Assembly: GCF_002078875.1 (NCBI RefSeq)
Contig: NC_034411.1
Location: forward strand, 51,289,695-51,353,694
Direction: 5' to 3'
DNA length: 64,000 nucleotides
From: Numida meleagris
Lineage: Eukaryota; Chordata; Aves; Galliformes; Numididae
Shown: positions 46,201 to 61,200 of the stretch, piece after piece
Layout: each line of letters starts with the position of its first letter
How positions within the stretch are numbered: position 1 is the stretch's first letter
Program-made: the position numbers and the translations under genes
Notes under the pieces: generated by a model
What the model saw: the letters and a program-made list of their open reading frames with translations, nothing else
Told to the model about the DNA's origin: nothing
The model's database searches: none

Positions 46201-49200
46201 AGAAAAAATATTGGACACCGATTAAGAAAAATGATCCTTATTTCACAATATCTCCTGGACCATGTTGGATAGCTCTCCAGGAGAGGAATGGACGCAATCA
46301 TGTGGTTAATTTATTTTCTGGATACAGTCTTACAGTGGCCACAGGCAGGGCAAAGAGGATTATTTTGGCAAGTATATAATTACATCTTATGGTCTAAGTT
46401 AAAGGGACTCCTGGAGAGGTAGGTTTAGGCCATCTGTTATCTGTGCTTTTTGTGAGCTGTGTGGCAGAGATGGAGATCCTAGAAAAAGCCACACTGGAAT
46501 CCATTTCATCATGGTCTGTGTATGAGTTCCTTGAGTATATGATGAATTCTATCATTGGAAGTTGTGACTGGATAATTATTTCCTTCTAATGAAGCTGAGC
46601 AGGAGATAGTTTAGTGAATAAATTATTCACTACGTGATAAACAGGAACAGCATGCTAGGATTAGAACACCAGTTAGATGAAGTAGATGCCTGTTTCTTGC
46701 TTAAAGCCAATAAGTGGTACCTGTACACCAGCTTTTGCTGTGTAACAGGAGAGGTCTTTGGACTGGAGGATCAAGGTCTGACTATGCAACCGAAGAGAAA
46801 GCATGAGAATGTTGTCCTCTTAAGCTGCCAGCACTATCACCCTTGATCCCAGAGTTGGAGAAAGAATCCACAAAAAGAATCCAAGCAGGAGTCAAAATGA
46901 ACACATGACAATTTCTAACACCAGATGTCAGAGGACAGGAAATCATAGAATCATAGAATGGCCTGGATTGAAAAGGACCTCAAAGATCATCTAGTTTCAA
47001 CCCCCCATTCTGTGTGCAGGGTCACCAACCACTAGACCAGGCAGCCCAGAGCCATGTCCAGTCTGGCCTTGAATGCCTCCAGGGATGGGGCATCCACAAC
47101 CTCCTTGGACAACCTGTTCCAGTGTGTCACCACCCTCTGAGTGGAAAAACTTCCTCCTAATATCTAGCCTAAACCTCTCCTGTCTCGGTTTAAAACCCTT
47201 CCCCCTTGTCCTATCGCTATCCACCCTCACAAACAACCATTCCCCCTCCTGTTTATACGCTCCCTTCAAGTACTGGAAGGCTGCAATGAGGTCTCCCCGG
47301 AGCCTTCTCTTCTCCAAGCTAAACAAGCCCTGTTCCCTCAACCTTTCTTCATAGGAGAGGTGCTCCAGCCCTCTGATCATCTTGGTGGCCCTCCTCTGAA
47401 CTCGTTCCAAGAGCTCCACGTCCTTCTTGTACTGGGGGCCCCAGGCCTGGATGCAGTACTCCAGATGGGGCCTCACAAGAGCTGAGTAGAGGGGGACAAT
47501 CACCTCCCTCTCCCTGCTGGCCACTCCTCTTTTAATGCAGCCCAGAAACATGGTTGACCTTCTGGGCTGCCAGCGCACACTGCTGGCTCATGTCCAGCTT
47601 CTCGTCCGCCAGGACCCCCAAGTCCCTCTCCGCAGGACTGCTTTCAAGTACTTCTTCCCCCAGTTTGTATAAATACCTGGGATTGCCCTGGCCCAAGTAG
47701 CACTCTGCACTTGGCGTTGTTGAACCTCATTAGGTTCTCATGGGCCCACTTGTCCAGCCTGTCCAGATCCCTCTGGATGGCTTCCCTTCCTTCCAGTGTA
47801 TCGACTGCACCGCTCAGCTTGGTGTCATCTGCAAACTTGCCAAGGGTGCGCTCAATTCCATCGTCTATGTCATTGATAAAGACATTGAAGAGCACTGGTC
47901 CCGAGACTGAGCTTTGGGGGACACCACTTGTGAAATCTGTTAACAAGGCAAAAAGCTCCTCCACGTGGGTTAAGTATCCAGTTGCTATTTCGTTGTGTGA
48001 TTGGAAACTGGAAAATATATCTCAAAATCCGTTCAGCTTAATAGGTTGGATTGTTCTATGAGCCAGACCCTCTGAGAAACCACTGTTTAAGAAGGAATAG
48101 CTTATTATCTTACACTCTTCGTATGCTGCCTTAGAAGAAGATAAATGAGTCTATTAGGGCACAGAGCAACAAAGTCAAAACCAGAATGACAAAAAAAGCG
48201 GTACAGATATGTGCATGCAGAAAACATCATGCTCTGAATAAAAAATGATCTAGGCTTGAAAGAATAAGAGAAAAGAAATTCTGTACTTATCCATTAGTAA
48301 ATGCTGGAACTGCATAAGCAACAAAGTTAGAGTTTTTTGTTTGTAATTGTAATTTTAACAATTTACAATTGTAATTTCACCAGTGCTTACTTAAGTAAGT
48401 TTAAGTAATTTGTCTTATTGTAATGTATATAGGTGTTAAGATTTCATCCATTCCTGAACTGAAGTCTTCTTAGTCTCTGTCTTTAAAGCTGCTCACTTAG
48501 GAGGTCTGCTGGTGGGAAGGTTCTTGCCACTATTATTGTTAAGGTCAAGGGATATGCATAGGAGAAGGCAATGTCAAGATCAGGGGTCATAGTGGTGCAT
48601 AATGAAGGACAATGAATACTGCTGAAATTTAGGGAAGGTTTGCTCAGTTTTAATGCCCAATAAAATTGTTACAGTCTGTTTAGGAATGACTGGCTGTAAC
48701 TGGGAGTTACCTTCCCATTCATTAAAAAAAAATATGAGGTCTTTTTCTAACTCACTGGCAGCTTTGAAGAAAATAATTTCAGATTCATCTTGGTCATGAG
48801 AATGTGGTGAGAGGATTGTGAAAGACCACAGAATTGCTCTAGAGAACAGAATGCTGAGCACTGTAACTAAAAAGCAAAAAGAAACATGCTAATGTGGAGA
48901 ACTTTCTTGTGAGTGACCTGTACTGAAGAGGCCATGCTCCCAGTTCAAAAACCTCATCTGAATTTCTAAAAGCTGCATGACAATGTGCATAAAAATATCA
49001 GTTTATTTTAAATGCCTTATCATCATAGACGAGTTCAGTATTTGTTCTCATCCTGACAGAGGACTATCGCATCAGGATATGGGCATCATGTTTGCTTGAC
49101 AGGAATGATCCACAGATAGTTTTTTGAACATTTTTTTTGTTTCAGTTCTCTAAATGACAGCTTAGTAGAGCAGAAAATAGAAGAGGCAACAGTGAACAGA

Positions 49201-52200
49201 AAATGTAAATAGTAATACAAGCAAACATCTGTTAACTCTTACAATGTCAAATCACTGATAAATGGTCAGTATTTTTCGACTGCATTTGGCATAAAGAAGG
49301 CAAGTTGTACACTCAGTCTATAAACTGTGGTGGAATACTTTTTAAGCCATAGCTCAGGAAGATGTTGAACTGCAGCTATTAAAGTTAGAATTATTATTAT
49401 TCCTTATCAGTGAGTCTAGAGAGTTTGCAGCTGATATATTTTAAAAAGAGCTAGCCAAAGAGATACTTGGAACTGTCAGGTGTTCTGTTAGTTGTGGAAA
49501 CTGGGATGCTCCAGAAAATTGCAGGAAAATGGATCCTCTGCTGTAAGTTGTTTGAGTGGCCAAATTCTACTTCATATGAAGCTTTTTCTGTAATCATCAT
49601 CATCAAATGTTAACGTTTTATTTCAACTCATCACCAGTTGTTCTTGTGGAATTTTGAAGTGAGCCAGTCTTTTCATAGATTCAAGAATCCTTGCTTAATA
49701 TGAGTCAGAATAATACCGAGTCTGTCAGTGGAGCAACACAAATTTACTTTGCTTTAGAACTGGATCCTCTGGGTCCTTGACTGTGTGCAAAAAAGATGAT
49801 TCAGTGTTTAGAAGTCTCTGGCTCATCTTCAGCAACCTATCTCAGGAAATGAAGAGGAAGAAGGTGGGCCTGCTCACTCCTCCTGCAGTCTAACTGTGGG
49901 ATGGTTGTGGACCCAGAAGCCGGACTCCTTTGGAGCTGGTTCTTTGTTTCTATGGTTTCTTCTGAGCACAGAATTGCAAAGAAAGGTACACTAATGTATT
50001 GCCATGGTAATTAGTTCCTGGACTCAGGTATGGGCAACGTTTAGAAAACTTCACTGGGAGTGCGTGTTTTCTGAAGCTGAGGTAGACCTCACAAAGAGGA
50101 TTCAGTCAGCAACTTACTAATGTGAAATTCCTGCCCTTTCTTCCAGGAGTTGTACTAGGGTGAGATGCAACATGGAAGGACATTTAATTTATTGGTTTAA
50201 GGCTAAAAGCATACTGTTTTGCAGTACATCAGAGCTAGCCATCTTTCAAACATGGACTTTGTGCCCTTGGCCACTTAAACCTTTCAGCTTAGTGAAATGG
50301 GGATAATTCTGAGTGCACTGCAAAAATATTGTGAAAGTTATTTAGATAAAACTGCTGACAGAATATGGAAATATCTACTTCTCTGATGTATGCTGCTTTT
50401 CATACATGGAACTAAAAACTACATCGGTGGCGAGGTTGAGGTTCAGGTAAGTGAAAGTGCTTCACTTCAGCCACACAACCAGAGCATCAAGCGGCAAATC
50501 CAAAAGCACAAACTGTTAAAGTGGTATGGTAACCCATTTTTGTGCTCTTTTCTATTTTGGGGGCTAGCAGCCAGCTGGCAGCAGTTGTGCTAAATGATAC
50601 GATGCAGTTGGAGAAGCAGCTACCTGGGTGACCTGTGAGGATACCGTTCCTCTGCAGGGCTGCAAAATACTCGTTGTGATGCATGAGATAACAGAGAATC
50701 ATATCATGTGTCACATGTGGAAAACAGCCAGGATTCCACTGCTAAGTATAGGCAGGGGAGAGAGCTGGGTTTCGCACAGTTGCTCTGTGGTCATACCCTG
50801 TCTGAAGATAGTACCTTTTGTGCCCAGTTAATGTATAATGTAAGCTTTGCCTGGAGGCTGGTGGAGGGGGAAGCTAAATGGGGAAATCACTCTTTGTATT
50901 TTACGTGAATTTGATTAGAAATTAGTTTGGTAGCAGTGATCATAACAAATATGCAGCAAGAGTTTGAGGTCTGGTCTGGGGATGAAATGGAGAGTTTGGA
51001 GCCTCTCACTGTAAACCTGCTTGAAGACAAATAGATCACACGCTGTTCGCTGTGTCTTGGAGTGGGTGGGAGTGGCAAAGCTGTTGGTTTCACTGAGATT
51101 TATTTGAACACTGACAAGGCATGACTTGCAGTGAAATAAGAAATAGTAAATAAAGCAAGGGATAAGCCTATCCCACACCTGACATTACCCATCATTGGAC
51201 ACAAGGAGCAATGACATTTTGCAGTTAAATTTTGTGAGCGAGACAGAGGGAGAGCATGTCCTGGTCTTCCAGAGTTTCCACACCAGTAGATCAAATCCAT
51301 CTTCGTCATGGATGAAAGATTCCTTCTGCCTTGCCAGTGATACTGTTTTAAATTCTCTCTTATTTCTGGTGAGTAATGAACTGAATCTGCTGTGAGTACA
51401 TGAAAGCAAATACGGTGTGCTTTGTTCCACTGCATGTGAGACTATGGAAAAGTGGCTGAGCAGTAAGGGGATACGGTGAGATACGCTGTTTACTTTTTTC
51501 ACCGTTTGTGTTCAGTGTCTCAAACTCATTTGATGAAGGAGTCACAGATGGATAGCTCTAATTGGAGAACTCCTTCCATTTGTTTTATTTTTGCAGACAA
51601 TTTACTTGGATGATGATGTCTCTTCCTTTGTGCAGATCAGAGGTTCTGTTCCGCTGTTTTGGGAGCAACCTGGGCTTCAGGTAAACAAAGACATCGAAAA
51701 GCCTATCTTACTTACTTTTCTTGCTACTTCTAAATTATAAGTTTCGTAACCTTTTTTTTTTAATGAGGTGCAGAGCTCATTCTATGAAAATACTGAGCTA
51801 TTTCTTTTTCAGTTTACTTTGTAGGAAATTGTTCATATTTAGATAAACAGGGAAAACAAACAACATAACTGGCAAACAGCAATAGTTACTGAAGTTCAAC
51901 ATTTTCACACGTTCATGTGCCAGCAAATTTTTGTAAGGAACTTTGTCCTGATGTACTAAACTGAAGATTACAGCAATATCTTTATAATACTTTTTATTTG
52001 TATTGGAATAACCTTTCTTTCTGAACTGTCCCATTCTCAGGAGCATTCTGATGATAGTGACCTCCTGGATAAAACTGGAGTCTCTAGGGATACCAGCAGC
52101 TTTATGGAGCAGTTTACCTTCAAAGTATAATGTTTAGCCTGTTCACTAGGTTTCTTATTAATTATCTGACCTGACCTTCTGCAAGGCAAAGATGTAGGAC

Positions 52201-55200
52201 TTCATTAGGAGATTAATGCATCAAGCCTAGCAGGTTACGTGTGTGTTACAGTTTATGTACTGTTGGAAGCTCAACTAAGAATCACCCTTACATTCCTCTC
52301 TGAGCAGAGGGATAAGCAACTAGTCTGACTACTTACATACATTCATATGTGTTAGTGCAGAGATGTTACATAACTTTTTTTTTTTAAGATTCTTTAAAGA
52401 TCATCTGATTCTTCTTTATCTTTAGATTTAGCACCTAAGTACAATTCAGAACTAGTGGATTTAGTACAAAAGGAAGATGACCAAAAGATCTACATTCCCT
52501 ATTAGCACCATCCAGTGCAATACTTGCCACTTTTGTAAAGCGAGTTTGTCTCTACAGTTGTGCACACTTCCTTCCTATAGTGCAGATGTATCCAGCACTA
52601 TTGTTCTGTACGTTACAAAACCATAGAGCTTTTCCCCAGTATTTTTGGTTAGTGAGCAGCATCTTTAGTTAAACAGAATTTTAAACTTTTTAGTAAGAAC
52701 GCAGCCTGCATTTTTGCTTAATCTGGATTAGATTATGTGGCTTTCGTTTATGTTGGTGAATACTCATTACTCTTATTCCTTGGACATGAGTGTGCTGGCA
52801 CTGGTGTTGGAAAAGCTTGCATAAATCAACCTTAGGAAAATAACAAAAGATGATGATGTACAGACAACAATATATGATCTTATAAATAATTAGCAGTGTA
52901 GATTTATGGCACTGGATTTGATCTGTCATATTTCGTAGTATCATGGGATGGTTTGGGTTGGAAGGGACCTTTAAGATCATCTAGTTTCAACCCCCTGCTG
53001 TAGGCAGAGACACCTCCCTCTAGGCCAGGTTGCCCAAAGCCCCATCCAGCCTGGCCTTGAATGCTTTGAGGGGAGGGGACGTTCACATCCTCTCCAGGCA
53101 ACCTGTTCCAGTGTCTCACCACCCTCACAGTAAAGAATTTCTTCGTAACATCTAGTCTAAATCTACTCTCTTCCAGTTTAAAGCCATTTCCCTTCATCCT
53201 GTTGCTACGTGCCCTTATAAAAAGTCCCTCCCCAGTCCATGGAGCTGGCATAACTGCAGCCTTTTCTGATGGATGAAGGGCAGGAAAAGTGCTGGGCGCA
53301 CAGCATGTTCATGTGATGCTGTGTGGGATATATGCTAGAGGAAGTTGGCAAGGGGGAGTGATTTATCTGGTTATAAAAAGATGTGCAGAAGATATCCCTT
53401 TGCTTAATAATAATCTTTTCGTTTGTGATTGTAAATGTAGTTGTCTGATAAAAGCTGTGGCTTTTGTATTAAGGATATTATGTGTGTGGGTGTATGAAGA
53501 CTGTTAGGGGTGTCTGGTGCTGTTGAAGAGATGCTTTTCTCTTAAGGAAAAAGGGGGACATCTAGTGATTTACAGAAAATTTCTCTCTTTCCAATATTGT
53601 ATTTTAGGTGGGTTCTCATCATCTAAGGCTTAACAGAGGTCTAGAAGCTAATGCTCCTGCTTTTGACAGGTAAGCTTCATTGAGCTTTGGCAATAATGTA
53701 GCAGCCTGGTATTTAACCGAGATTCCACAACTTTATGCCTTCCTAGTGTATCCTTAGAGATGTGAAACACCCCTCTTATGAAGTAGCCAGTCCCCCATGT
53801 GTTGCAGGATTATTATGTGTTTACTTTATTTATTCACTTATTTTCATGCATTTTCCTGTCTGTTTTCATTAGTAATTGAAACAGTTTGGTCTCCTGGCTT
53901 GATTCTGGAAAAGCTATGAAATGTTGAGTGATATGTCAAAGAAAGGCCCGTGTAACCCTTTGTAACATTTCAACAAATTTGAATTTACGGTACACAAAGC
54001 ACGTGTGCATTACCTCTGTAACCCAGGCAATTAAAAATTTGACACTGCTTCCTAACCAGTCTGAAGAATTCTGAGAATTTGTATTTCTCAGTGTTGTACT
54101 GCTGTACTGAAATAACAGCATCTAATTCTGTCACAACCAGTGTTGTATGATGATGTTATGCTGATGGTCTTCTATGCAACCCAAAGACTGGCTGGTAAAA
54201 TTTTGTGAGCCATTAAGACTTAAAGTGGCATCTGGAAGCCATAAAAAATCTGTCAGCATGATTTCTTTGAATGTCTGAATGTGATGTCCCATGGACATGA
54301 GTGAAAATTTAACCCGAAGTATTTGGTCAGTGGGAAATCTTCAGTTTGTGAATGCCAGGTCATGTGATTCATTTCTGTTTTGTTTTGATTTTGGAAAATC
54401 AGATCTTACGTTCAGGCTAAAAGGTGGTTTTAGGTAAAATGTCTTAATTCCATGGCTTCATTTGCTGCAACTGTTAGCGAGCATGATCTTAGAAACGGTT
54501 AATAGTTCTGCACTACTGAAAAGCCCCAAACAGGAGCTGGAATCTGAAGAGTCTATGTACCATAGCAGTATCTGCTCCAAAGGAACATAGCCCAGATTCC
54601 AAAAGCTTGTTAAGGCTCCCAAATGCCACTGAATTCAAATGTATTTGAGACTCATGGTCTTGCTGTCCTCTGGTGCAATGTTAATTTGCTTCGCCAGTTT
54701 TCCTGAATCTTTGTCTTAGAGTTATGCATTCTATAGCAGAGGGAATTCATATAAGAAGAAAACCTTTTTAGCACCCTCCTATTCTGCAGAACAAATTGGC
54801 AGTACCTCAGTAAGGAACTACTCTGTTAACAACTTTTTGCTCAGATAATCTGTTCTCTCTGACCCCAACTGGTAAATTAGCTTCTTGTAAGAAACATGAA
54901 CATTTGTATCAGCTTGCGCTGTTCCCTCTTTTCCTTGTGCACAGAGAAGCCTCTAGGTTAGGTCAAGTTTGGGATCTTTCCTTTACAGAACTGCGAAAGA
55001 CATCCCTTTGGAAATAGACAAAGAACATACTTATATGGAAACGGGCTCTGAGACTTAACAACCTGCTACGGTTTCTGAGTGTGCTAGAGTGAGTTTAGCC
55101 TGTTAGATTTTCCAGTGTGATAGGTTAATGCTTTGAGAAGGCACTGTGAGAAGCAAATGATTACTTTGTTAGTGGATCTTTTTCTGTCCCCTTCCGCTGG

Positions 55201-58200
55201 GAGTTCTTCTCACAACAGATGACCTGTGTTTCAACAGTTTTGTTCTTTGGAAATAATGTTACTGGTCAAGCGGGAGCTTGATGCTGGAATCAGATGGGTG
55301 CAAATGTATGGAAAGAGTTGGTGTACAGAGAATGGGCTACAGAATTGGAAGCACAAATAATGCCAAAAAGTGTATCTAGCCATGTTTCTTGAAACATATG
55401 ATGCTAACTTTTTTATTTCTCCATTTCCATGGTTTTCTGTGTGGCTTAACTCTGGTTGTAGGTTTTAAAGATGCACGCAATAAGATGCATACTTGACACT
55501 TTGATTTTCTGACACTTTGTCATTGCTTGTTGCTTTGCAGCAAGTAACAACTTTCCATTTGTGTGGTTATTTTTCCTGTCTATTCCTATCTGGCTTCCTC
55601 TTAAGTGTAGCTGTAGTGGTGGTAGTACACAATGTAAGATGGCTGAAGTTCTAATTGTTTCTTGATAAGCCAGCACAGCTGCTGTAGCACGTGTATGCCA
55701 ACTGAAAAGAATGCATTAAGGGGAGAATGGGTTCCTCTGTATCTGGCTAAAGGCTCTTGACTTTGGAGACCCTAAATGCCAGGCTTTGAGAGGCTGGCAA
55801 CATGTGCCAGATAAAATACCACTTTATACTTGTCCTGTTTGTATTTCTTGTGAAGAATCTGGACCAGGCCACTTTGCTATAAGAACCTTTGGTCTTATCC
55901 AGTGTAGCAGTACTTACATTTACTAACCTTCCTGCTTAATTTTAAGTAAGCTGTGAGTATCTCAAGGTTGCAGTAGCTCAGAGATGTTTCAACTTGTCAC
56001 CTGTGATGTGTTTGTGCCTCTCTGGCCTTGATGCTGGAGTCCTAGGTCCCATTGCTGCCACTGAATGTTGGCTCAGCAATGCTGGGCAATTCCTGTTGAA
56101 ATGTAGTATGTTTCCTCCCTTGTCATCTTTTCTGTGCAGCTTCTAGGCTGAGAACCAAGAGATGGAATCACACATTGGACAATATCAAAGCTAACAAAAG
56201 TTCTGGGACTTGCTTCCTAAAATGCTGCTTTATGTTCAGTACAAAATAATGTGTTCTTTAATTTCATACTTTCACAACTTGCACTTCAGTATTTGATTGC
56301 AAGGAAGCTGAGGAAAATGTCTGTAGCTGCCGTGGCTGAAATGTGCTAGAAGGAACAACCGATGCTCTCTACTTCTGTGTTTTGAAAAAAAAAAAAAAGG
56401 TAGTAGGCAGTATTACATGATTTGTTTTGTTTTGTTTTGTTTGTTTTTGCTGTGGTTACTTTTACTGTAGGCATATGATGCTTCTGAAGGAGCAATATGG
56501 AAAACAAGTGATCGTCAACTTGTTGGGAAGCAGAGGAGGAGAGGAGGTGCTCAACAGAGCTTTCAAGGTAAAAGCAGTGCATTTTATTTATATTTTTTGT
56601 TAAACTACTGAATTCCTGAGCCTCCATGTTTTGTTTCCTTTCTGGGCAAGTACTTGATGAATACTAGGTCTGAAGAAAATATGTTCTTTTTTTTTTTACT
56701 AGATATTAGAGGGAGAATTATACTTCATAGTCCCTGTGACTTGATTTTCAGGACTGTCTTCTTCCTTATTTCCTCACACCTTTACTCTTTTTAACCAGAA
56801 TCTAAAAATAACAATGCCCTAATTGTCATAAGATTGGTTCTTATTTGCAAAAATGAATGATGGTCAGCTTTGTCCATAGTATGTAGTCAGCAGTGCAGTT
56901 ACTATATTCTGTCAGTTGCCTTATCAGATTGTCAGAACTGCTTTTGGGCCTGTCCATTACTCTAGCTTACTATGAGGAAGTTCTGATTGATTTGCTTGTA
57001 ATGAGTAATAGCTATTTACCACTAATTGTGGTGGGAATTAACTGCCAGAGCACTAGATGACAGTCTGGCTTCTAGAGAGAGGTTTCCTTCTCCCTAAATA
57101 TGTTCCTAGACACAGCTAATGCTTCAAAGTGTCTGGGTTGCCTTTTCAGGATGACTGGCACTGGAAGTTTAAAGCTGCCCTGTGTTTTGGTCTGGGATGA
57201 TATTTTCATGGCCAGATTTTTAAAACAAATGTGTACTTGAACCTGGAGATTGTCACTGAGTGGGATTTGTGGCAGTGCATATCTTCTTGCATTAGCCTGG
57301 AGACTGATGGGAGTCTGCCTCCAAAGTGCTCACTGCTTCAGAAATCAGACGTAGACACTTGGGAGTATGTGTTTCAAGTAATTATATGAAGAATATTTTA
57401 AGTACACACCTATAGTGTTACATGTATTTATAATTATTGAAGAATGATACAACAGTTCTGAGTTCAAATACTCACTCTGAAAGTAACCACCTCTCTACTG
57501 GAAGAATGCTTGAGACAAGGAGCGTTTTAATGGCAGTTTTTTCTGTGTGATCATTTCTTCTTTCTCCAAAAGTGCTGGGAGGGATCAAATTCCCCAGTGG
57601 AAAATGATAAAGTGAAGGTCTTCCTCTGTATGGAATATGGTTACAGCAATTGCAGCAGAAGTTAGTGAGACAGTGAAGAAGGTACAGAAAAGAAGTCAGG
57701 TCCTAGCTTCTGATTTCAGCTTTTTACTGAATTTCTGCTTAACACAGCTAAGCCTCTATAGCCTCTTGGTTTTGCTCTCTTTACAATATTTGTTATAGTT
57801 TATTTTGCAAATACATTGGAATGTAGTTGTAAGATAAGAAAACTTAGTTCGATTTTAGGGCGATGATTTTAAAAGGCCTCAGATTAAAAATAAATTACAG
57901 GGGAATGGTCAGGAATGAGAACTTTTCTCCTTTTCTGTCATTAGTTTATTTCTTTGTTTCTCCATCTTCCCTTCTATGCTTGCATTTTTTCTCTTCTCCT
58001 GAAGGTTGCCGCAACCTTTACAAGTCTTCTCTGAGTTGGCTCAGAATATTCCTGTCATAGTCACTGCCACTGCTACTGGGTTCCCTTGATCAGAATGTCT
58101 GCACTACCATTAGTTTGTTCAACTGGAGCAAACAAAAAAATTGTAAATCACTAACTTCAGCTGTTACACAACCAAACTGTTACCAAACCAAAAATCAGTA

Positions 58201-61200
58201 TTTTTCCCAGTGATGCTGTTCCTGTCACAAACATCCTCTGTAATGAACGTAATTATGTTTACCGGTAAAGGCAATGCTACAGTGTAGACAATGATTTACA
58301 CTGAAGCAGTGAGTAAATGCCAGTCTCAGGTATGTCACCAGTGCCAGTGGCTTTGGTGCAAATACCAAGTGTTTCGACTTTTGTAAGTGTAATGTGGAAT
58401 TGTGTTTTCCCCTCCAAACACCATGCGACACCTTTAAATTTCTTTCTGGAGGGAGGGTTAAATTGCTAACTTGGTACAGTTATACTAGTGTGACTGCTGC
58501 ATGTAGGCTTCCAATGTAATATCAGGGTATTTGTTTGTGTTCAGTTTGTATCACAATGTAAGTGGAATAAAGCATCCCTTCCTCGAGATGAGTATGTGCA
58601 AAAACAAAGGGAATAGACAAAGGTTTATGTAATCTGAGTTAATAAAACAATTAGCTTTGCCATGAAGAGCAGGATGTATTATAGTCGTATCTATTATAGA
58701 CATGTTAATGAGATTAGTGACGATTACGGAAATGGATATGAGGTCATGGAAATGGGAGATGAAATAATGAGGCTATTTGTGTCCCTTCTTTCACTTTTGT
58801 GGTTCGCCACAAAATTTTATATGTTTCCTGGGACATCGTTTCTCACTTACTTCCTCTCCAGCCACACTCCACCTAAAATTAGGGCCACATGTTCTCTTGG
58901 CATTTAAAGAAGAGTTGCAGAATACACTTGTGCTTTGTTACATTCATGTGCCTTAAGCAGCTCTGGGCATCCTTCATGTCAGGGTCCTAATTCTGAGTTG
59001 GCCTAGAACATCACTGTTGTTGTGCGGAGGCAGCAGGCCACTGCTGCAGGGCTGCCACTAGCCAGGGTGCAGACTGGAGCAGTGCTGAGATACGCTTTGC
59101 AGCCACAGTTTGAGATTTGCTGCAGGAAAATTGGGATATAGCAATCCAGTTCAGTTTTGGAAAGAAAACAATGAACTTTCGTTGGTGTTTTCACATCTGG
59201 CATTTCAAACTTCCATGTGAACTTCTCAAAGTCAATACTATGGTTTACAAACAATGAAAAGCATGCTGGTATCAATTCTTACGCTGCGACTTGAGCAGGA
59301 TTTGTTTTCCTTTCAATGTCTAAACAGAAACTGCTATGGGCCTCTTCCCATGCAGCAGACACTCCCATGATAAACTTTGACTACCACCAATTTGCAAAAG
59401 GTGGGAAAACCGAAAAACTGGAAAATTTACTGAGACCTCAGCTGAAATTGCACTGGGAAGACTTTGGCGTCTTTGCAAAGGGCGAGAATGTAAGTCCACG
59501 GTGAGTGTCCCTGCCCTCGTGTCCCAGCATAGCTGGGCACCACCCCTCCTGGCCTTCCCGGGTTCATGGCTGTGTTTGGACCATGGGCATATGTGACCAT
59601 CTTGAAATACAGATTTGAAACAAAGTGTAGTTTTGGCGCTAAATAGATCATTTGGCTTAACTGCATCTCTATGATTTAGAATTTGGAAAATTAGCAATGC
59701 ATGGATTTGCTAGCACTGTGTTGAAGACATAGTCAGGTAATTAGATATGTAATGGAATACGCTGTACACAATGTGCTTGCACTGTCAAAGTGTGGGTGGG
59801 TAAATTCAAGCTGAACATTTGATGATCTTGTTCAGTCAACCCATGATTAGATGTTATTTTTAAAATATACCTTTCTTCCTCCCTCCTCTTGTGTTTGATT
59901 ACCAAAGCCTGCAGACAGGTACTTTTCGAATGAACTGTTTGGACTGCCTGGATCGTACTAACAGCGTACAGTCCTTCATTGCGCTGGAGGTAAGTCTATC
60001 AGAGGACATTTCCCAGATGTCCATACTGCATACGTTGTCTGTGGACAGGAAAGAAGAGAAAAGGGGCGTAAGCCTCACTGATTCAAGTCTTTCTTGCTAG
60101 CTCTGTGTTACAGACTGATACTGGCTGGAATATTTAAATTGAGAAGAAAAAGCAAAATACATTCAAGAAGAGTGATTTTATTCCGTTTTTTTCCCCTTTT
60201 TCCATCCCCAGATCCTGCTTGCACAGTTAGAGATCCTTGGGTTGAACTCTAAATCTATAGTTGAGCGCTTTGTGGAATCATACAAAGCAATGTGGACTCT
60301 CAATGGCCACAATTTGAGCAAAGTGTTTACTGGCAGCCGTGCCCTTGAAGGAAAGCACAAGGTAAGGAAAAGTGGCAGAGCTGTTTACTCAGAAGTGACT
60401 GTAAAGAAAGGTGTCTGATTTACTGCTCAGTGCCTCTTGTGCTGATGATCTTGGTCTGATGTAGGTTGGGAAGCTCAAGGATGGAGCCCGCTCTGTCTCT
60501 CGTACCATTCAGTCAAATTTTTTTGATGCAGTAAAGCAGGAAGCCATCAAGCTGCTTCTTATGGGTGACTTCTTCAGTGAGGAATATGCAGACAAGGGCA
60601 AGATGCTCATGGATCACACTGCACTGCTGGGTAAGGCCAGTGTAAACCCTTCCATTTTCTTTTCTGTCTGATTTTGACTGTCAGATATAAGCAATTGCAT
60701 CATTTTATAAATAAACTACTCTTTCACATGTGTTATTTAAAACACTTTTTTCAAGTTTCTGTAGCAGAACCCTGTGCATTCTAATTCCATTGTGCTTATT
60801 TCTCACATTTTGTTTTGGACTTCTGATGTGATTATCTACTGTTTGATGATCTTCTCTAAAAGCTGAGAGGAGATGGACTGAAGGGGACGATTTTAGGGCT
60901 GTATTCCCAGTTTGGTCACTTTGTCCCAAGGAACTCTCTTAAGCTCAACTTTTTTATCTCCTTATTTTAAGTCTGCAGTTTGCGTGTGCTTTTAGCCATT
61001 TGGATCTTAGAGGCACATTTATACTGGTTCATTCTCTGCTTTACTCCAGGGCTCTGATAGTCATAGAATCATAGAATGGCCTGGGTTGAAAAGGACCTCA
61101 AAGATCATCGAGTCTCAACTCCCCTGATAAGTGCAGGGCCGCCAACCACTAGACCAGGCTGCCCAGAGCCATGTCCAGTCTGGCCTTGAACGCCTCCAGG

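Larger units (their letters stand above)
41294..51596 (+). other. SYNJ2: SYNJ2 intron 4
   Basis: A 10.3-kb intron, the longest complete one here. It contains a TTTC microsatellite (41833-41851), a TATG/TGTG repeat (42866-42905), a CA-rich stretch (45425-45445) and CR1 copies at 43522-43908, 43929-44070 and 46942-47945. 47946-51596 shows no named feature. A coding-like patch with a CAG|GTAAGT donor near 50449 lacks a convincing acceptor. Confidence 0.8.

Noticed and set aside
47073..47354. + strand ORF of 93 codons
   Set aside because: Antisense shadow of the reverse-strand CR1 ORF2 at 46942-47945.
50390..50455. Possible extra SYNJ2 exon ending at a CAG|GTAAGT
   Set aside because: No convincing acceptor upstream, and exons 4 and 5 already join without a gap against the family.
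59320..59697. 125-codon reverse-strand ORF
   Set aside because: It overlaps SYNJ2 exon 8 antisense, and its translation has no recognisable features.
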